A DNA stretch of 64,000 bases, taken from Crotophaga sulcirostris (lineage: Eukaryota; Chordata; Aves; Cuculiformes; Crotophagidae). The position numbers were made by a program, and so were the translations under genes. The stretch spans positions 298,555 to 362,554 of the forward strand of contig VYZB01000538.1 in the NCBI GenBank assembly GCA_013397455.1. The letters are read 5' to 3'. The notes under the pieces were generated by a model. That model was not told where the DNA came from. It saw only the letters and a list, made by a program, of their open reading frames with translations, and made no database searches. Shown here one piece after another: positions 13,701 through 24,500 of this stretch. How positions within the stretch are numbered: position 1 is the stretch's first letter; each line of letters opens with the position of its first letter.

Positions 13701-14435
13701 TTTTAGGGATAGCCAACCCTGCCTGGCTGCAGCAAGAGCTGCAGGGATGCTGTGTGGACAGCCCGGCTGCCGTGTGGAAAAAGCTGGTGGCCAGGAGCAC
13801 TCCTGTGCCCCAGCTCCCACCAGCCTTGGCTGAGTGACATGGACTGTCAGACTGTCACTGGCATGGCATGGAACATCAGGGTCTGAGGGGCATGTTGGGA
13901 AGGGACGGAGTAGCCCTGGAAATTCCCAGCACACATGCCCACATGAAGCAGCAGCAGTTTACAAGAGCTCTGCAGGAGGGGAGATGCTCCTTCCTTGAGC
14001 AGAGCAAGGAAAAGCCTCTCAGCAGTCCAGGCATGAGGAAGACTTCCCATTCCTGGGAAAGGAGAGGTGACTGAGCAGGAGAAGCTGCAGTGGGCTTTCA
14101 AAAGAAGCTGCTGTGTGCATGGTGTAGCCTGAGAGAGGGTCCAGTGCTGTGTGTAGGCAGGGACCGACAGCCAGTAATTGTGCTCCCATCTCATGCCTCT
14201 CCTGCAATTACTTGCCATGGCACAGCCGGAGGGTTTTCCCATTCGCAGACTGTGCCATGAGATAACATCACCTTGCGGCTGACAAACCTCATTTGTATTT
14301 TGCACCTTTTTCGTTGCTGCCATGGCTGCGCTGAGCTGAGCAGCGGAGCGCGGTGCATCTGGGCGGGAGGCTGCAGTCACAGCCCATACGCTTCCTTCTC
14401 CACCCACCATGCGTTCTTTTCTTCCCCTCTCATAG
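4763..14435 (+). other. PRKCB: PRKCB intron between shared exon and beta-II exon
   Basis: A 9.67-kb intron with donor GTAAGT at 4763 and an acceptor at 14434-14435 preceded by a strong C/T tract (about 14408-14430). It contains a CR1 copy (12402-12790), an AT-rich block at about 8570-8800 and T-rich patches near 7640-7670 and 10510-10540. No further coding exon was recognised. Retention or skipping of the beta-II exon at its 3' end is the known regulated step in this gene family. Confidence 0.9.
12402..12790 (+). mobile_element. CR1 LINE 3' fragment
   Basis: A clear CR1 3' end. It starts near 'ggggttgttcagtctggaga', passes 'ggccctggcccaggttgccc' and 'ccatccctggaggtgttcaa', and finishes in 'ccattccatgattctatga'. 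It is about 390 bp, in the same orientation as PRKCB, and non-coding. Confidence 0.93.
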
Positions 14436-14594
14436 TGTGGACGCAATGCTGAAAACTTCGACCGGTTTTTCACTCGCCATCCACCCGTCCTAACACCTCC
14501 TGACCAGGAAGTCATCAGGAACATTGACCAGTCAGAATTTGAAGGATTTTCCTTTTTTAACTCTGAGTTTTTTAAACCTGAAGCCAAGAGCTAA
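14436..14594 (+). CDS. PRKCB: PRKCB beta-II specific C-terminal exon (coding part)
   Basis: 52 codons plus TAA, in phase 0 with the shared exon. The tail opens [20 protein letters not shown] and carries the AGC-kinase turn motif LTPP (Thr at tail residue 20, human T641). The hydrophobic motif [11 protein letters not shown] follows (Ser at tail residue 39, human S660), and the chain ends KPEAKS. These phosphorylation sites stabilise mature PKC, and the betaII tail also directs isoform-specific anchoring such as RACK1 binding. Length equals human betaII (673 residues in total if the upstream part is standard). Compared with human from memory, the last residues carry V to F, L to F and V to A changes, while everything upstream is nearly identical. 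The start is fixed by the 'tctcatag' acceptor. The tail is mutually exclusive with the beta-I tail at 19871. Confidence 0.97.
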   Translation, partial: CGRNAENFDRFFTRHPPVLTPPDQEVIRNIDQSEFEGFSFFNSEFFKPEAKS

Positions 14595-15336
14595 GTAGCT
14601 GTGTAGATCTCATCCCTGCATCTCTATCACACAGTCCCAGCTGCTGTTGTGGTGACATTTCCCATTGCAAAACTTGCATTCATGGTTTTTCTTTAGTACT
14701 GCTACTAGAGTGACCATGTTTCAGAGCCAGAAGTGTCCTCACATGGTTTGGGGCATGCCTGAGGGGGAGAGGTGTGCAGTAAGCACTGTAAATGTGCTTT
14801 TATGACATTTTATTTGCAAAAAATGAGAACGATTTATTGGCTAACCAGAAAAATGGAGTGGTGCGGGCCATGACGGTCAGGAGAAATCTCTTGAGTCTGT
14901 ACTCTGATTCCTGCTCTTCCCTTTTTCTAGTCTTTTAATATAATAATGAAAATCTAATATTTAGCCTTTTTAACAAGTAAGTGTTTTTAACGAAACTTTT
15001 CCCCAGTATGAGCTCGCTCCACGCGGTGCGGGTGCTGCCAGCTCAGCCTCTGGGCTGCTCCCAAACCCCAGCAGTTGCTCCCAAGAGCTGAAATGCTGAT
15101 TCCAGCACCTTTTGCAGCTCTGTCCTGCTGTCTGTGAAGCCCCAGTGCACCCCTCACCACCGGAGGCTCGTGCGGACGCGGCTGCGGGCAGACGCAGTTC
15201 CCTGTGCTGGGGCAGCAGCAGCAGTGAGGAATTACTGGGGAAGCCAGGTCTGCTGTTTGCAAAGATTTCTCCTGATTGTGCAGTTCTTAAGTAGTGTTTT
15301 TTAAAGTGAAAGAAACATATCCAGTTGTAAATGGGA

Positions 15337-15342
15337 AATAAA
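15337..15342 (+). promoter_or_regulatory. Candidate polyadenylation signal (beta-II, proximal)
   Basis: Canonical AATAAA about 740 bases after the beta-II stop codon, followed by a GT-containing stretch. Confidence 0.55.
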
Positions 15343-15783
15343 GAGCTGTTGCAGATGCTTTTGAATCTATGGTCACCCTAGTAAATACCACACAACACCA
15401 GTTCTCATAGCAAAACTTGTTCTTTTATTCAAATGCCAAAACCATTGAGTTTGTAACCTGCGCTTTAAATGTGTCAAAAAATGGTATTAACTCAAATGGG
15501 ATGCTATTTAACTTTGAACAGTATTGTGAACTCTGATACGAAGCTTGTAAAGAAAATTGTTTCAACTAATAGTCTTACTTTAAAAAAATGCCGCTAGATA
15601 TTTAAATGGCCTACGTTTTGTTGCTGGCATCAAAGGACACGTTTCAGGAAGGATGAATTTCTCTTGAAACAATAGCAATCATGCAGCTTCCTTTTATACT
15701 GTCCTGATGTTTGTGGGCTGTCACTGTATCAATATGTTTTCTATGTAATGTGCCAATTTTTTTCCCCCCAACACTGATTATAA

Positions 15784-15789
15784 AATAAA
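15784..15789 (+). promoter_or_regulatory. Candidate polyadenylation signal (beta-II, distal)
   Basis: Canonical AATAAA about 1.19 kb after the beta-II stop. It follows a T-run and precedes a TGTGTTT-type GU-rich stretch at about 15818-15826, the usual downstream element arrangement. Confidence 0.6.
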
Positions 15790-15810
15790 AAGTGAGAAAT
15801 AATGGCAAAG

Positions 15811-18800
15811 AAACCTGCATGTGTTTCGCAATGATGAATTTCTACAGTTCAGGGCTCAGAGATGCCAGGAGTGCCGAGAGTTGGGGCTGCACCACGCCGA
15901 GGGTTGGAAGTTGTGGCAGCCGCTCAGCGATGCCGGCTTGGGGCATGGTGGGTCTGCACAGCTGCCCAGGAGAGCAGTGCAGGCAGCAGCCCCACATCCC
16001 AGTGCAGCCTCCTGCATCGCCAGCAGAGCCGTGGCTCCTTCATCCTCTGCAGCGTTCATCCACAAACCGAGGTGTGGCATACTGGAAGCATCTTCCCAGT
16101 GGAGAATAAACACCTGCACGTCCTCTGCTTGTGTTGCACAGCCAACAACCCTGCTCACTCAAATGTGGATGGGGAAAGGAGCTTCTCTCCAATGTCCCTT
16201 AGAGGAAGGATGGTCTGGGGCAGCTCGCAGGGCACTGCTGAGGCAAGCAGAGCTCTGCTGCGTGGGGATCTCTTGAAATGCCTCGAATAGAGAACTGCGG
16301 TATGCGCTGGGACTTCTGGAGACTGCAGAGGCAAGGCTCTCTGCGAGGCAGCGCCGTGTGTCGGTGACTCATCGCCCTGCCTGCGCACTCTCTGAGGAGC
16401 AGTTGTTAAAAGCAATTGGCAGCTTCAGCTAAAGAGGGATTACAGGTTCCTGTTAACCTCCCTTCTTCTGAGCACACACAGACTTTCCCTTCTGCCTTTG
16501 GAAATCCACTTCTGCTGAACTGCTGCGGTTCCAGACTCTGCAGGATTGTTCCGAAGGGCACCGAATGGCAGCAGGTGCTGCCCAGCTTCCTCTGCCTGTG
16601 CAGCCCTGGAGCTCTGCCACAGGGAAGGAGCTCGGCAGTGGCTGGGAGGCTGGCCAGCCTCTGTGGTCCAGCACAAATGCTTTTCTGGGCCAGGCGTGCC
16701 CTGCAGCCTGTGTGAGAGCCCGCGTGCCTCTGCCACACCGTCCCTCTGTGCCCTTCGTCACCTGATTCAATCAACCCTTTGCTGGAGGCACTTTCAACCT
16801 TGAGTTTGCCCTGCCTTTCCCTTTCTCTGTTTACCAGATCCATGTAGCCGTTCCCTACCTGCTCCCAGGCTATTCATCATCTTTGACAGAGCCAAATTGC
16901 TACCAATTTCAGACAAAAGTCAAGGTAAGGAATCAGCAAACTCCACTTTGCTCTGCTCACCACGGGGCCCTCCTGCACATTCTTGCTGAGCCCTTGGAGG
17001 AGTGGGAGGGGGATGCTGCCAGAGGATGCTGTGCAGGGGGAGTGGGCTGCCCTGAGTCCCCTCCCAGGCACAACACATCCTTTACCAGAGCTTTCTGCTG
17101 TAAAAAAAGCAACAGGAGGTGTTGCTCAACTGAGGGCTCCCAGACTGAGCACTTGCCCTCTCTGGTGCCATCAGTAGAGGCCACTGTGAAAGGTTGGGGA
17201 CCATGGTGGCAATTTGTGCTGGCAGCAAATGTGGACATTTCATTCCCCTTTGTAGCATTCCACATATTCCTGCTCAGGAGAAGCTCCTGGCTCAGTAGGA
17301 CAGTGTTGTCTTGTCACATATTGGTTTGGATGGATGTGGCCTTCAGGAAGCATTTGGTCAGCTCAGCATCCTTCCAAGAGTGGGGTAGAAGCCTGGTGCC
17401 AGCATCAGCTCCTTCCATCTGGCTGTGCTGGGGCTGCAAGAGAAGAGCAACCACTTCAAAACAGCCTCTTCACAGTGAAGGGCAGTGCTTCTGCTCTTCC
17501 ACAGCTCCATTCCAGCCCCTCTTGTCCTCGGGGATGCTGCCTTCCATCAAGGCGGGCTTCCACTTGAATTTCAACCACTTCAGTCTTCACCTGGCAGGAC
17601 TCTGCACATGAAGTCAGTTCCTTCACTCCGTCTGCCCTTCCCCACTGCTGCTCTGTGCACCAGTGTCTACCTCTTCTTCCTTCTGAGTGACAGGAGCCTT
17701 GCAGGGACTGTCGCCTCCTGTGTGTCATTTCTCCAAAAGCGAAAACAGGGCCCCAGCTCCTGCTCTGGGATGGGACCCGCAGGCACCAGCAGGTCAGGAT
17801 GCTGGTGCCCTGAGCACTTCTGCACATTCAAATCCTCGCTGGCTTGACAGCACAGCCACATTGTGGCTCTTCTCCTGGCCTTTCTGTCTTTGCTCCTTGA
17901 GCTCCAGCTGTGTTTTTCTTCCCACCTCCTCTCCTCTCAGACGCCCTTGGCTCTATTTCCCCTTCTTCCTTCCCCAAGGCTGAAGCTGTCCTGACCAGAT
18001 GCCTCTGCGACAAGTGGAGTCTCTGAGTAGCTGTGGCGCTCCTGGGCTGCTGCTGGCATTGGGGCTCATCTCCATCCACAGGCTTGACCCAGCTGCGACT
18101 GTGATGTGGTGCTCCTGGCCTGGCCGGACTGGCAGGAGGAGAGCAGGGAGGACCTGGCTCTTGGCAGTATCCTGGCCATGCTCCTGCTTGAGGCGTGAAG
18201 GTGCTGATGGCTTCTGCCCCAGCACCCCTGGAGAGCAGCAGCTGGTGGGGTTATCAGGACAAGAGGTGCTGCAGTGAGGACACAACGTGCCACCCACTGG
18301 GTGCTCCATCAGTTCGGAGCAATGGGAGGGAGCGGGCCCGGGGTGCGGAGCAGCCAGCTTGGTCCCTGCTGCAGTTGGTGGCACGGGTGTCCGTGGTGAC
18401 GGAGCAGCAGGGGGTGAGGGCAGTGGGTCCCCCTGCAGTTGCCCCTCAGTGCCTGCTGCACCAGCTGGCAAAGCTAACAAGAGTTGGAAATCTGTCACAG
18501 CAGAGCACAGGTGAGCTCCTGGCACTGCAGGGGCCTCAGGTCAATGGCAGAATGCTAAAAAAGGCATTTTTGCAAGGCACCAGAATTGTGACCTGGTCAC
18601 CTCCAGTACTGAGTCAAGCATCAGAGTGGCTGCACCTACCACTAAACTCAAAAACCAGTGGTGGGAAGTGCAGCACTCTCCAGTGAGGCTCATCCGGCTC
18701 TGGGGCGCTTCTGCAGGTCTCCTACCCCTCACCCCCAGCAGCACTCCAGCCCCACACCCGCTGCGTGGCCGTTATGGGCAGTTAGAAGGCTGAATGGTTG

Positions 18801-19870
18801 CACTCCCATTTCGTTCCAGCTCCTACATAGAGGCACGGAAGAGATGGGGAAAGTCTTTTGTCCCTGCTTGCTTTAATCACGAGGTGAAGCAGAGCGGGTT
18901 CCTGCCGCGCTGCAGGGAGCGGGGCGTCCCTCCGCAGGGGTTTTACTGATGAAGGATCCTGGGTGCCTGTATTGTATTTTCGGTGCTCCGGTTTCCCATT
19001 CAGCCAAGGCACCATCACCTCCAGCAGCCAGGATATCCCTTAATTGGGTGATCTCTGCACGCACATTTTGAACAGCAGCTCATGCGTTCCCGCCCGAGGG
19101 GCTCTGCAGCACCAAGAGCAGGGAACCAGCGCAATCGAGACAATAACATTCTGGTTTTTTTTTTCTTTCTTGGGTTGGATGCAGCTGCAAAATTCTCATG
19201 GAATTAAACTGATAAGAAGTTGCATATGTGGAATGTTCATTCTTTGAGGCTTTGAACTCCTATCTATTTTCTATATACAGCCCTGGAGCAAATCACATCC
19301 TCCCGTCAGTAAAACATTGTGTTGGTCAATGCCATATCATATCGTAATTATAAAAAATCAAACTTAAAGCACAAGGAGCTCTTCCAGCTGATTATTTTGT
19401 GCAAATATTGAAGTAGTATTGAATGTTTACTTCCATTTTGAGGCATGTTGCTTCCTCCAGGTCCTTCCTACTGCACATTGTGAATCTCTGTTTCCAGTGA
19501 TGGTTTTGCATGCTGAGAAACTGCTCTGTCGCTCTCTCTCACAGCAGCCAGGAGAGGAGGGATGCTTGACCTGGGATTGCTGTGGCCCTCCTCGACGCCC
19601 TGGGCTCTCATCGTGCCCCTTTACTTTCTGGTTGTGTGTTTCAAGCCTATTAAACTGGCATTCTTCTATTCTTGCCCATGGTGTGGGGTTGCTTCTAGTG
19701 TACAGGGGCTGCGCTGCTTGTCTGGAGGTGTGTTCCTCATCTCAAAACTGGTGTGGACATCTGAAGTGCCGGGCGTGAAGCCCAGCAGAGCTCTCCCAGC
19801 CCTGCACCCTTGCTCTCTAGTGCTCGCTTGTGCCTTTGCCGAGTTTAACTCTGTGCTTTCTGTTTAACAG
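15811..19870 (+). other. PRKCB: PRKCB intron between beta-II and beta-I exons
   Basis: About 4 kb of non-coding sequence ending in the acceptor 'ctttctgtttaacag' at 19856-19870, with a plausible branch site (tttaact) about 25 bases upstream. No interspersed repeat was recognised with confidence. The section 16,300-18,900 is GC-moderate with many short shadow frames and no recognisable protein. Confidence 0.85.
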
Positions 19871-20023
19871 AAAGACAAACGAGACACTTCCAACTTCGAC
19901 AAAGAGTTCACCCGGCAGCCAGTGGAGCTCACGCCCACAGACAAACTCTTCATCATGAACTTGGACCAGAACGAGTTTGCTGGATTCTCCTACACTAACC
20001 CCGAGTTTGTCATTAACGTGTAG
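19871..20023 (+). CDS. PRKCB: PRKCB beta-I specific C-terminal exon (coding part)
   Basis: 50 codons plus TAG, in phase 0 with the shared exon at 4622-4762. The tail reads [20 protein letters not shown], then the turn motif LTPTDK (Thr at tail residue 21, human T642). The hydrophobic motif [11 protein letters not shown] follows (Ser at tail residue 40, human S661), and the end is VINV. Joined to the shared 621-residue part this gives 671 residues, the length of human PKC betaI. The only difference from the human tail I can recall is the first residue (R to K). This exon is used when the beta-II exon is skipped. In transcripts that include beta-II it can remain as 3' UTR. The start is fixed by the 'gtttaacag' acceptor. 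Confidence 0.97.
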   Translation, partial: KDKRDTSNFDKEFTRQPVELTPTDKLFIMNLDQNEFAGFSYTNPEFVINV

Positions 20024-21500
20024 TCGCGGCATCGCCGCCGTCCCTCTCCACGCAGTCCGAGACTCCAGAGCGCCGTGTACATACCGACACTAGTCTTCCG
20101 GGATTAGCAGAGCAGACATACACACCCCCACGCGAAACATGCCGACTGCTTGGTTTAGGAGGCCTTTCTATGTCTGTGTCACTTGCTAGCTTGGTTTCCC
20201 TAGCTGGAGCTGTTTGGGGTTCGAGTTAACAGTCAGTGCTACTTCTAGGAACTGTAGTTGGTGGTGACTAATAGAGTTTTTAAACAGACATATACCAAAT
20301 TGCTAGTCTTTGTAATTTTTGAACTCGGATGCCAAGATTCCAGTGACCCTAGCTACTCACAAACCATTTCTGTTGAATGCTAAGCATGGTTGATATCTTA
20401 AACCATTGTGCTGAAGCTTGCGATGACTGTGAGCTTGTCTTAGAGGAGCCTTTTGTTCGAGACATGGATACATTTGATCAGTGTGGAAAATGTCTGCTTA
20501 TAGACACATATTTTTAAATGCATTGCCTACCCCGTCAGCCTCGCTCCCTGAAGCCGTCTTCCTCCCGCAAGCCGATGCCTCGCCATTTGGCCTTTCCTAC
20601 ACTCAGGCATTACAACTCCAAATGAATCCCATGCCAGTTCCTTGTAAATTGAAGGCAAATCTTTTTTGTAAGCAAAAGGTGGGATCTTTTCTTTTTTAAC
20701 ATCTGGAACAGTTTGCAGTTTTGATACACTCTGTCAGTGCTCTCATAAATCTTGCTCCTGTTTTTTCACAGACACTGTCGAAATTTAACAGCTCTGTAAA
20801 GGATATTAATATTCTACCAAAACAAAACACATTTATATTTTCGGTTTACAATTTACCAACTGAAAACATGCCCGCTACAAAAGGGCTGCACTGAGGGCTA
20901 TTTATAAAAGTAACTTTTCTACTTTACACCCTCTGCTCTTATCTTAAAGGCTCCAAACCCATGAATTTTACAGGCATCTTGGTTTACCTCATTTCAGCCA
21001 AAATTCCTGGGGGTTTTATTCAGTAATCCAGGACCTCCTGCATCATTTCCGAAGTACTGAATTGGAGAAGCCAGTTCTGGCTGTAAGGCAGAGTGGTGTC
21101 AGGCAGGAGGGCAGGGGCTCTTGCAGCAGGGTGAGGCCTGAGCCCGAGCATCCTTTGAGTCCCTGGCTGTTACCCCTCTTGTATTACACACTGGTTCAGT
21201 TGGTTTGCAAAAAAAAAAAAAAAAAAAAACAAAAACCAAACCCATATGTTTATTTTCTGAACCAGTTCTAATGTAAATACACATCACTACATGCCTATAG
21301 GGGAGAAAGGGGGTGGAATTTTATGAATCACAAGAAATCCTATAAAAGAAATTCTGGTTTGTAGGTCTTTTATAAACATCAGACTCTACCTTTTTGAAAT
21401 TATTTTCTTCTTTTAATGATTCACTGAGGAAAAACGGTTGCTAGAAGCTCCAGCCACTGTTTTGACTGCCAGGGGTCCTTACCCCATTATTAAACTGCAG
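20024..21500 (+). other. PRKCB: PRKCB beta-I 3' UTR (minimum extent, end uncertain)
   Basis: AT-rich, frame-poor sequence without repeats, consistent with a 3' UTR. There is no AATAAA before 23838. Variant signals are TATAAA near 21370 and ATTAAA at 21489-21494. Canonical signals occur only at 23838-23847 (two overlapping) and 24372-24377. The true end may therefore be near 21.5 kb or as far as about 24.4 kb. A 21-base A run at 21209-21229 could cause false internal oligo-dT priming in cDNA data. Confidence 0.6.
21209..21229 (+). repeat. Poly-A run (21 bases) inside presumed beta-I 3' UTR
   Basis: Uninterrupted A tract followed by A-rich 'caaaaaccaaacc'. It is encoded in the genome and so is not evidence of a transcript end. 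Confidence 0.9.
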
Positions 21501-24500
21501 GCAGTGCCCTGTGCGTGCTGTGAGCTGTGAGTCCGTGGCCTTGGGTACCATCCTGGGCTGGAAGAAACAAAGCAAATCCCAGAAAAACTGCAAATTGTGC
21601 CAGATTGAGGAGAGGGTTAAGAGACACTCTGCACCAGACAGAGCCCAGGGCAGCCTGGTGAGGGTTCTCATAAGCCCAGCACGCATTGCCGAGGACATCT
21701 CACCACCCTCTGGCCACAGCTGATGTTCAGAGCATGTGCATTCCTGTGACTTTCAAACCTGTTGCTGCAGAATCAGTATTACTTCAGTTGTGACTGTTTT
21801 TACTTTCCGTCCCTCCGGCTCCGCAGTGGCTCCCGGGGTCGGTCTGTCTGTCCAGGATGCTGCTGCCAGGGCTTCGTGCTGCGGACGCAGGGGCTGCGGG
21901 GAGGAGGTACACCTTTTCTGTTTGGGATTTCTGTGTGCCTGTTGGGGTGACACTTCTGCATGGAGCAGGCATGGTGGGGCCACCGAGCGAGCCGGGGCCC
22001 CATGGGGAAGCCAGGCTGGCACACGGTGTGCTCAGCCGTGCCTCCAGGCAGCTTCAGGGCCATGGGTAAAGCTTGTGTCCGTCTGCAGGATCTGCAGGGC
22101 TAAGATCCATGCCCCAGGAAGAGCTTAGCAAAGACCAGGTTCTGTTTGCAGGACTCGTACCTTGAGTGCTTCTGTTGTTGTCCATTCTGCTACTTGCAAA
22201 ACACTTATTTCAAGGTTTATTTCCAGATGACCTTTTTCTCCTCTGGAGAAATGTAAAATGAGATAATCCTGGACCCACACAGCCGTTGAGATGTGTATGA
22301 ACTCTTCCAAGGAAGGGCAGACTGACAGTGCTTGACTCACTCTCTGCGGTGATTTAATCTTTGCTATTGGATGGGGAAAGCAGTGCTTTGTGAAGATGCT
22401 CAGAGCTGAGAGGCTCCAGGGGAGCCACGTTATTGGGTCCCTGGGTGCTCCGACGCACGGATAAAGCCCAGTAGGATGATACGAGTGCACTGCCCACACG
22501 CAGAGCACCCACCCCGGCAATGAGGGAGAAGGGGACACGGTGAGCGGGCAGCAGGTGCAGAAGAGTGCTCAGGGGAGACAATGCCTGCAGCTACAGGGGA
22601 GGGAAAAATCCCTGGGAGCTTGAGGGAGACACCCTGACCATGTGCTGGAGGGGGTTTAGCTGCAAGTCTGGTGTCCCACACTGGGCAGTGGGACTGTCAT
22701 GGGCTGGCAGGGTGGGACCCAGAGCCCAGCAGCTCCCCAGGTGAGGCAGGAGAGACTGAGGTGGCAAAACGTGCAGTCCCCCCACCACAAAGGACGGCAA
22801 GTCCTGACTCTCTTGGGCTGGATTACATCTGAACGCTGCAGGTAAGGGCAGTTCAGGCTTCCTGGGGGATTTCCCCGTGAGGAGGGATGTATTAGACAGG
22901 GGCTCTGCTGGCCTCTCTGCTCTGCTTGGCAGCTGCTCTGGGCAGCAGAACCTGCACGGCGCCTGCACCCAGCGAGGGCTGAGCAGCAGCACAGGCTTTG
23001 CAAGGGAGACCTCATCCTGGGTGAAGAAGATACAGGGCAGGAGTGCTGAGGCTTCTGGAGGTGAAGAAATACCTGCTTGCATTTACCCACTGGCTAAGGA
23101 TTTCTTTCCCAATGCCAGCACTTGGAAGTATGCCAAGATACCTCCGTGCAGGAGCAGATTCCCATCCCTGTCTGCAGGGGTATTAGGGCTGCAAATGCCG
23201 GCACTCCCTGGGCTCACCCTAATCTTTCACTTGGACAATTTGCCAAAGAAAAGGAGGACTGTGACTGCTTGTCCAGGCCTTCTGCATTTCTGGTCTGAAA
23301 ACCAGACCAACTTGAGCTGGGCAGCAGTGGACAGCCTGCTGGGCACCAGCAGTTGTGGAGGGCTACTGGAGGGCTGGCGTGGACTGTGGGGACAGTGGAG
23401 GAGAGAAGGGGATGGAGGAGCCTGGGCAGGGACCTGAGTCAGGGGCAGAGCCTAGGCTGGCTGCTTGGATTCAGCCTAAGGAATCGCCTGGTCCTGGTGG
23501 CCTGCAGGGCACTGCTGAGGGCTGGGGGCTGCAAGCAGGTGAGTGGGGACTGGGAGCCCTGGTTCTCTCCAACTCTGCTGTCCTGCAGCTGCAGGTGGCT
23601 TTTGGGGACACCCAGCTGTTACACAGCAGCTGAGGGTGAGCCTGTGCCACAGCTGCCAGCGCTGCCGTGCAGCCCAAACGTTGGTGCCCTCAGTCAGCGC
23701 GTGCACGGGCACTGCCACGCTGCGATGCCATGACCAGGGCACCTGCTGCTGCTGCAGCTCTTGTCTCTCCTGGCTGGACATCTAAGCAGCCTTCTCATGA
23801 TAATAGGGCCATCACCAAAGGAGTTATTGATCCATTTAATAAATAAATGCAAGTTTGCATAGTGGCCAACCCATATAGGTAGTCTCAAAGATGGGAAGAT
23901 GAGCGAGGGCAGTAGATATGCTCTGGTGATTATTAATCCCAGGAGGTCTAATACAAATGAAGAATCAGAGTGGTTTCTAGCACAGAGCACAAGGATCTTG
24001 CTGTTCGAGAGGCAGGGCCTACATCTGGGGGTGGAACTCACTCATACAAGTGAGTCCTGCAGCTTCTCCGCTTTTGCAGAAGCAGGTGGGGCACTGAGCC
24101 TGCAACAGCAAAAGAAGCAATGAGCGTCTTGCACCATGCATGGAAGTGTCATCCAAGCTGTTTATTTCTGATCAAAGTGGCAATTAAAGAAAAAAAAAAA
24201 GCAAATGTCTATTGTTGAACAGTTTGTGTTTGTGAATTTGATTTCACCTGCAAGTATTTGATGACTTTTCTACATCCTAGACTCCCTACTGTGTGTTGTC
24301 AAAGGGTTCTCATAAAGACCTCCTTTTGGATGGGCATATACTCTTTATTCTATTTGCTGCATGTATGAAAAAATAAAATATATAATTTTAAAGAACCCCT
24401 GAGACCTGGACTTCCTTTGCCCGTGTGACTCTGGTGGCGGGGAGGTGGATGAGAGCTGGTGGGCTGGGCATCCCGGGGATCCCAGGCCATCAGGGGCTGG

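Larger units (their letters stand above)
14595..15810 (+). other. PRKCB: PRKCB beta-II 3' UTR (extent inferred)
   Basis: AT-rich, stop-dense sequence immediately after the beta-II stop. Two AATAAA hexamers lie at 15337-15342 and 15784-15789, so transcripts ending in the beta-II exon could be polyadenylated here. A GT donor at 14652 and a stronger-looking one (CAGTAAGC, GT at 14779-14780) would instead let the beta-II exon splice on to the beta-I exon, leaving the latter as untranslated sequence. The end coordinate is set just past the second hexamer and is not proven. Confidence 0.65.

Noticed and set aside
13847..14587. 246-codon minus-strand open frame
   Set aside because: It is antisense to the end of the intron and the PRKCB beta-II exon. 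The conserved coding signal is clearly on the + strand (splice acceptor, known tail motifs).
16883..17611. 242-codon + strand open frame in the beta-II/beta-I intron
   Set aside because: No domain, no splice or promoter context, and unrelated overlapping frames of similar length. Expected by chance in GC-moderate sequence.
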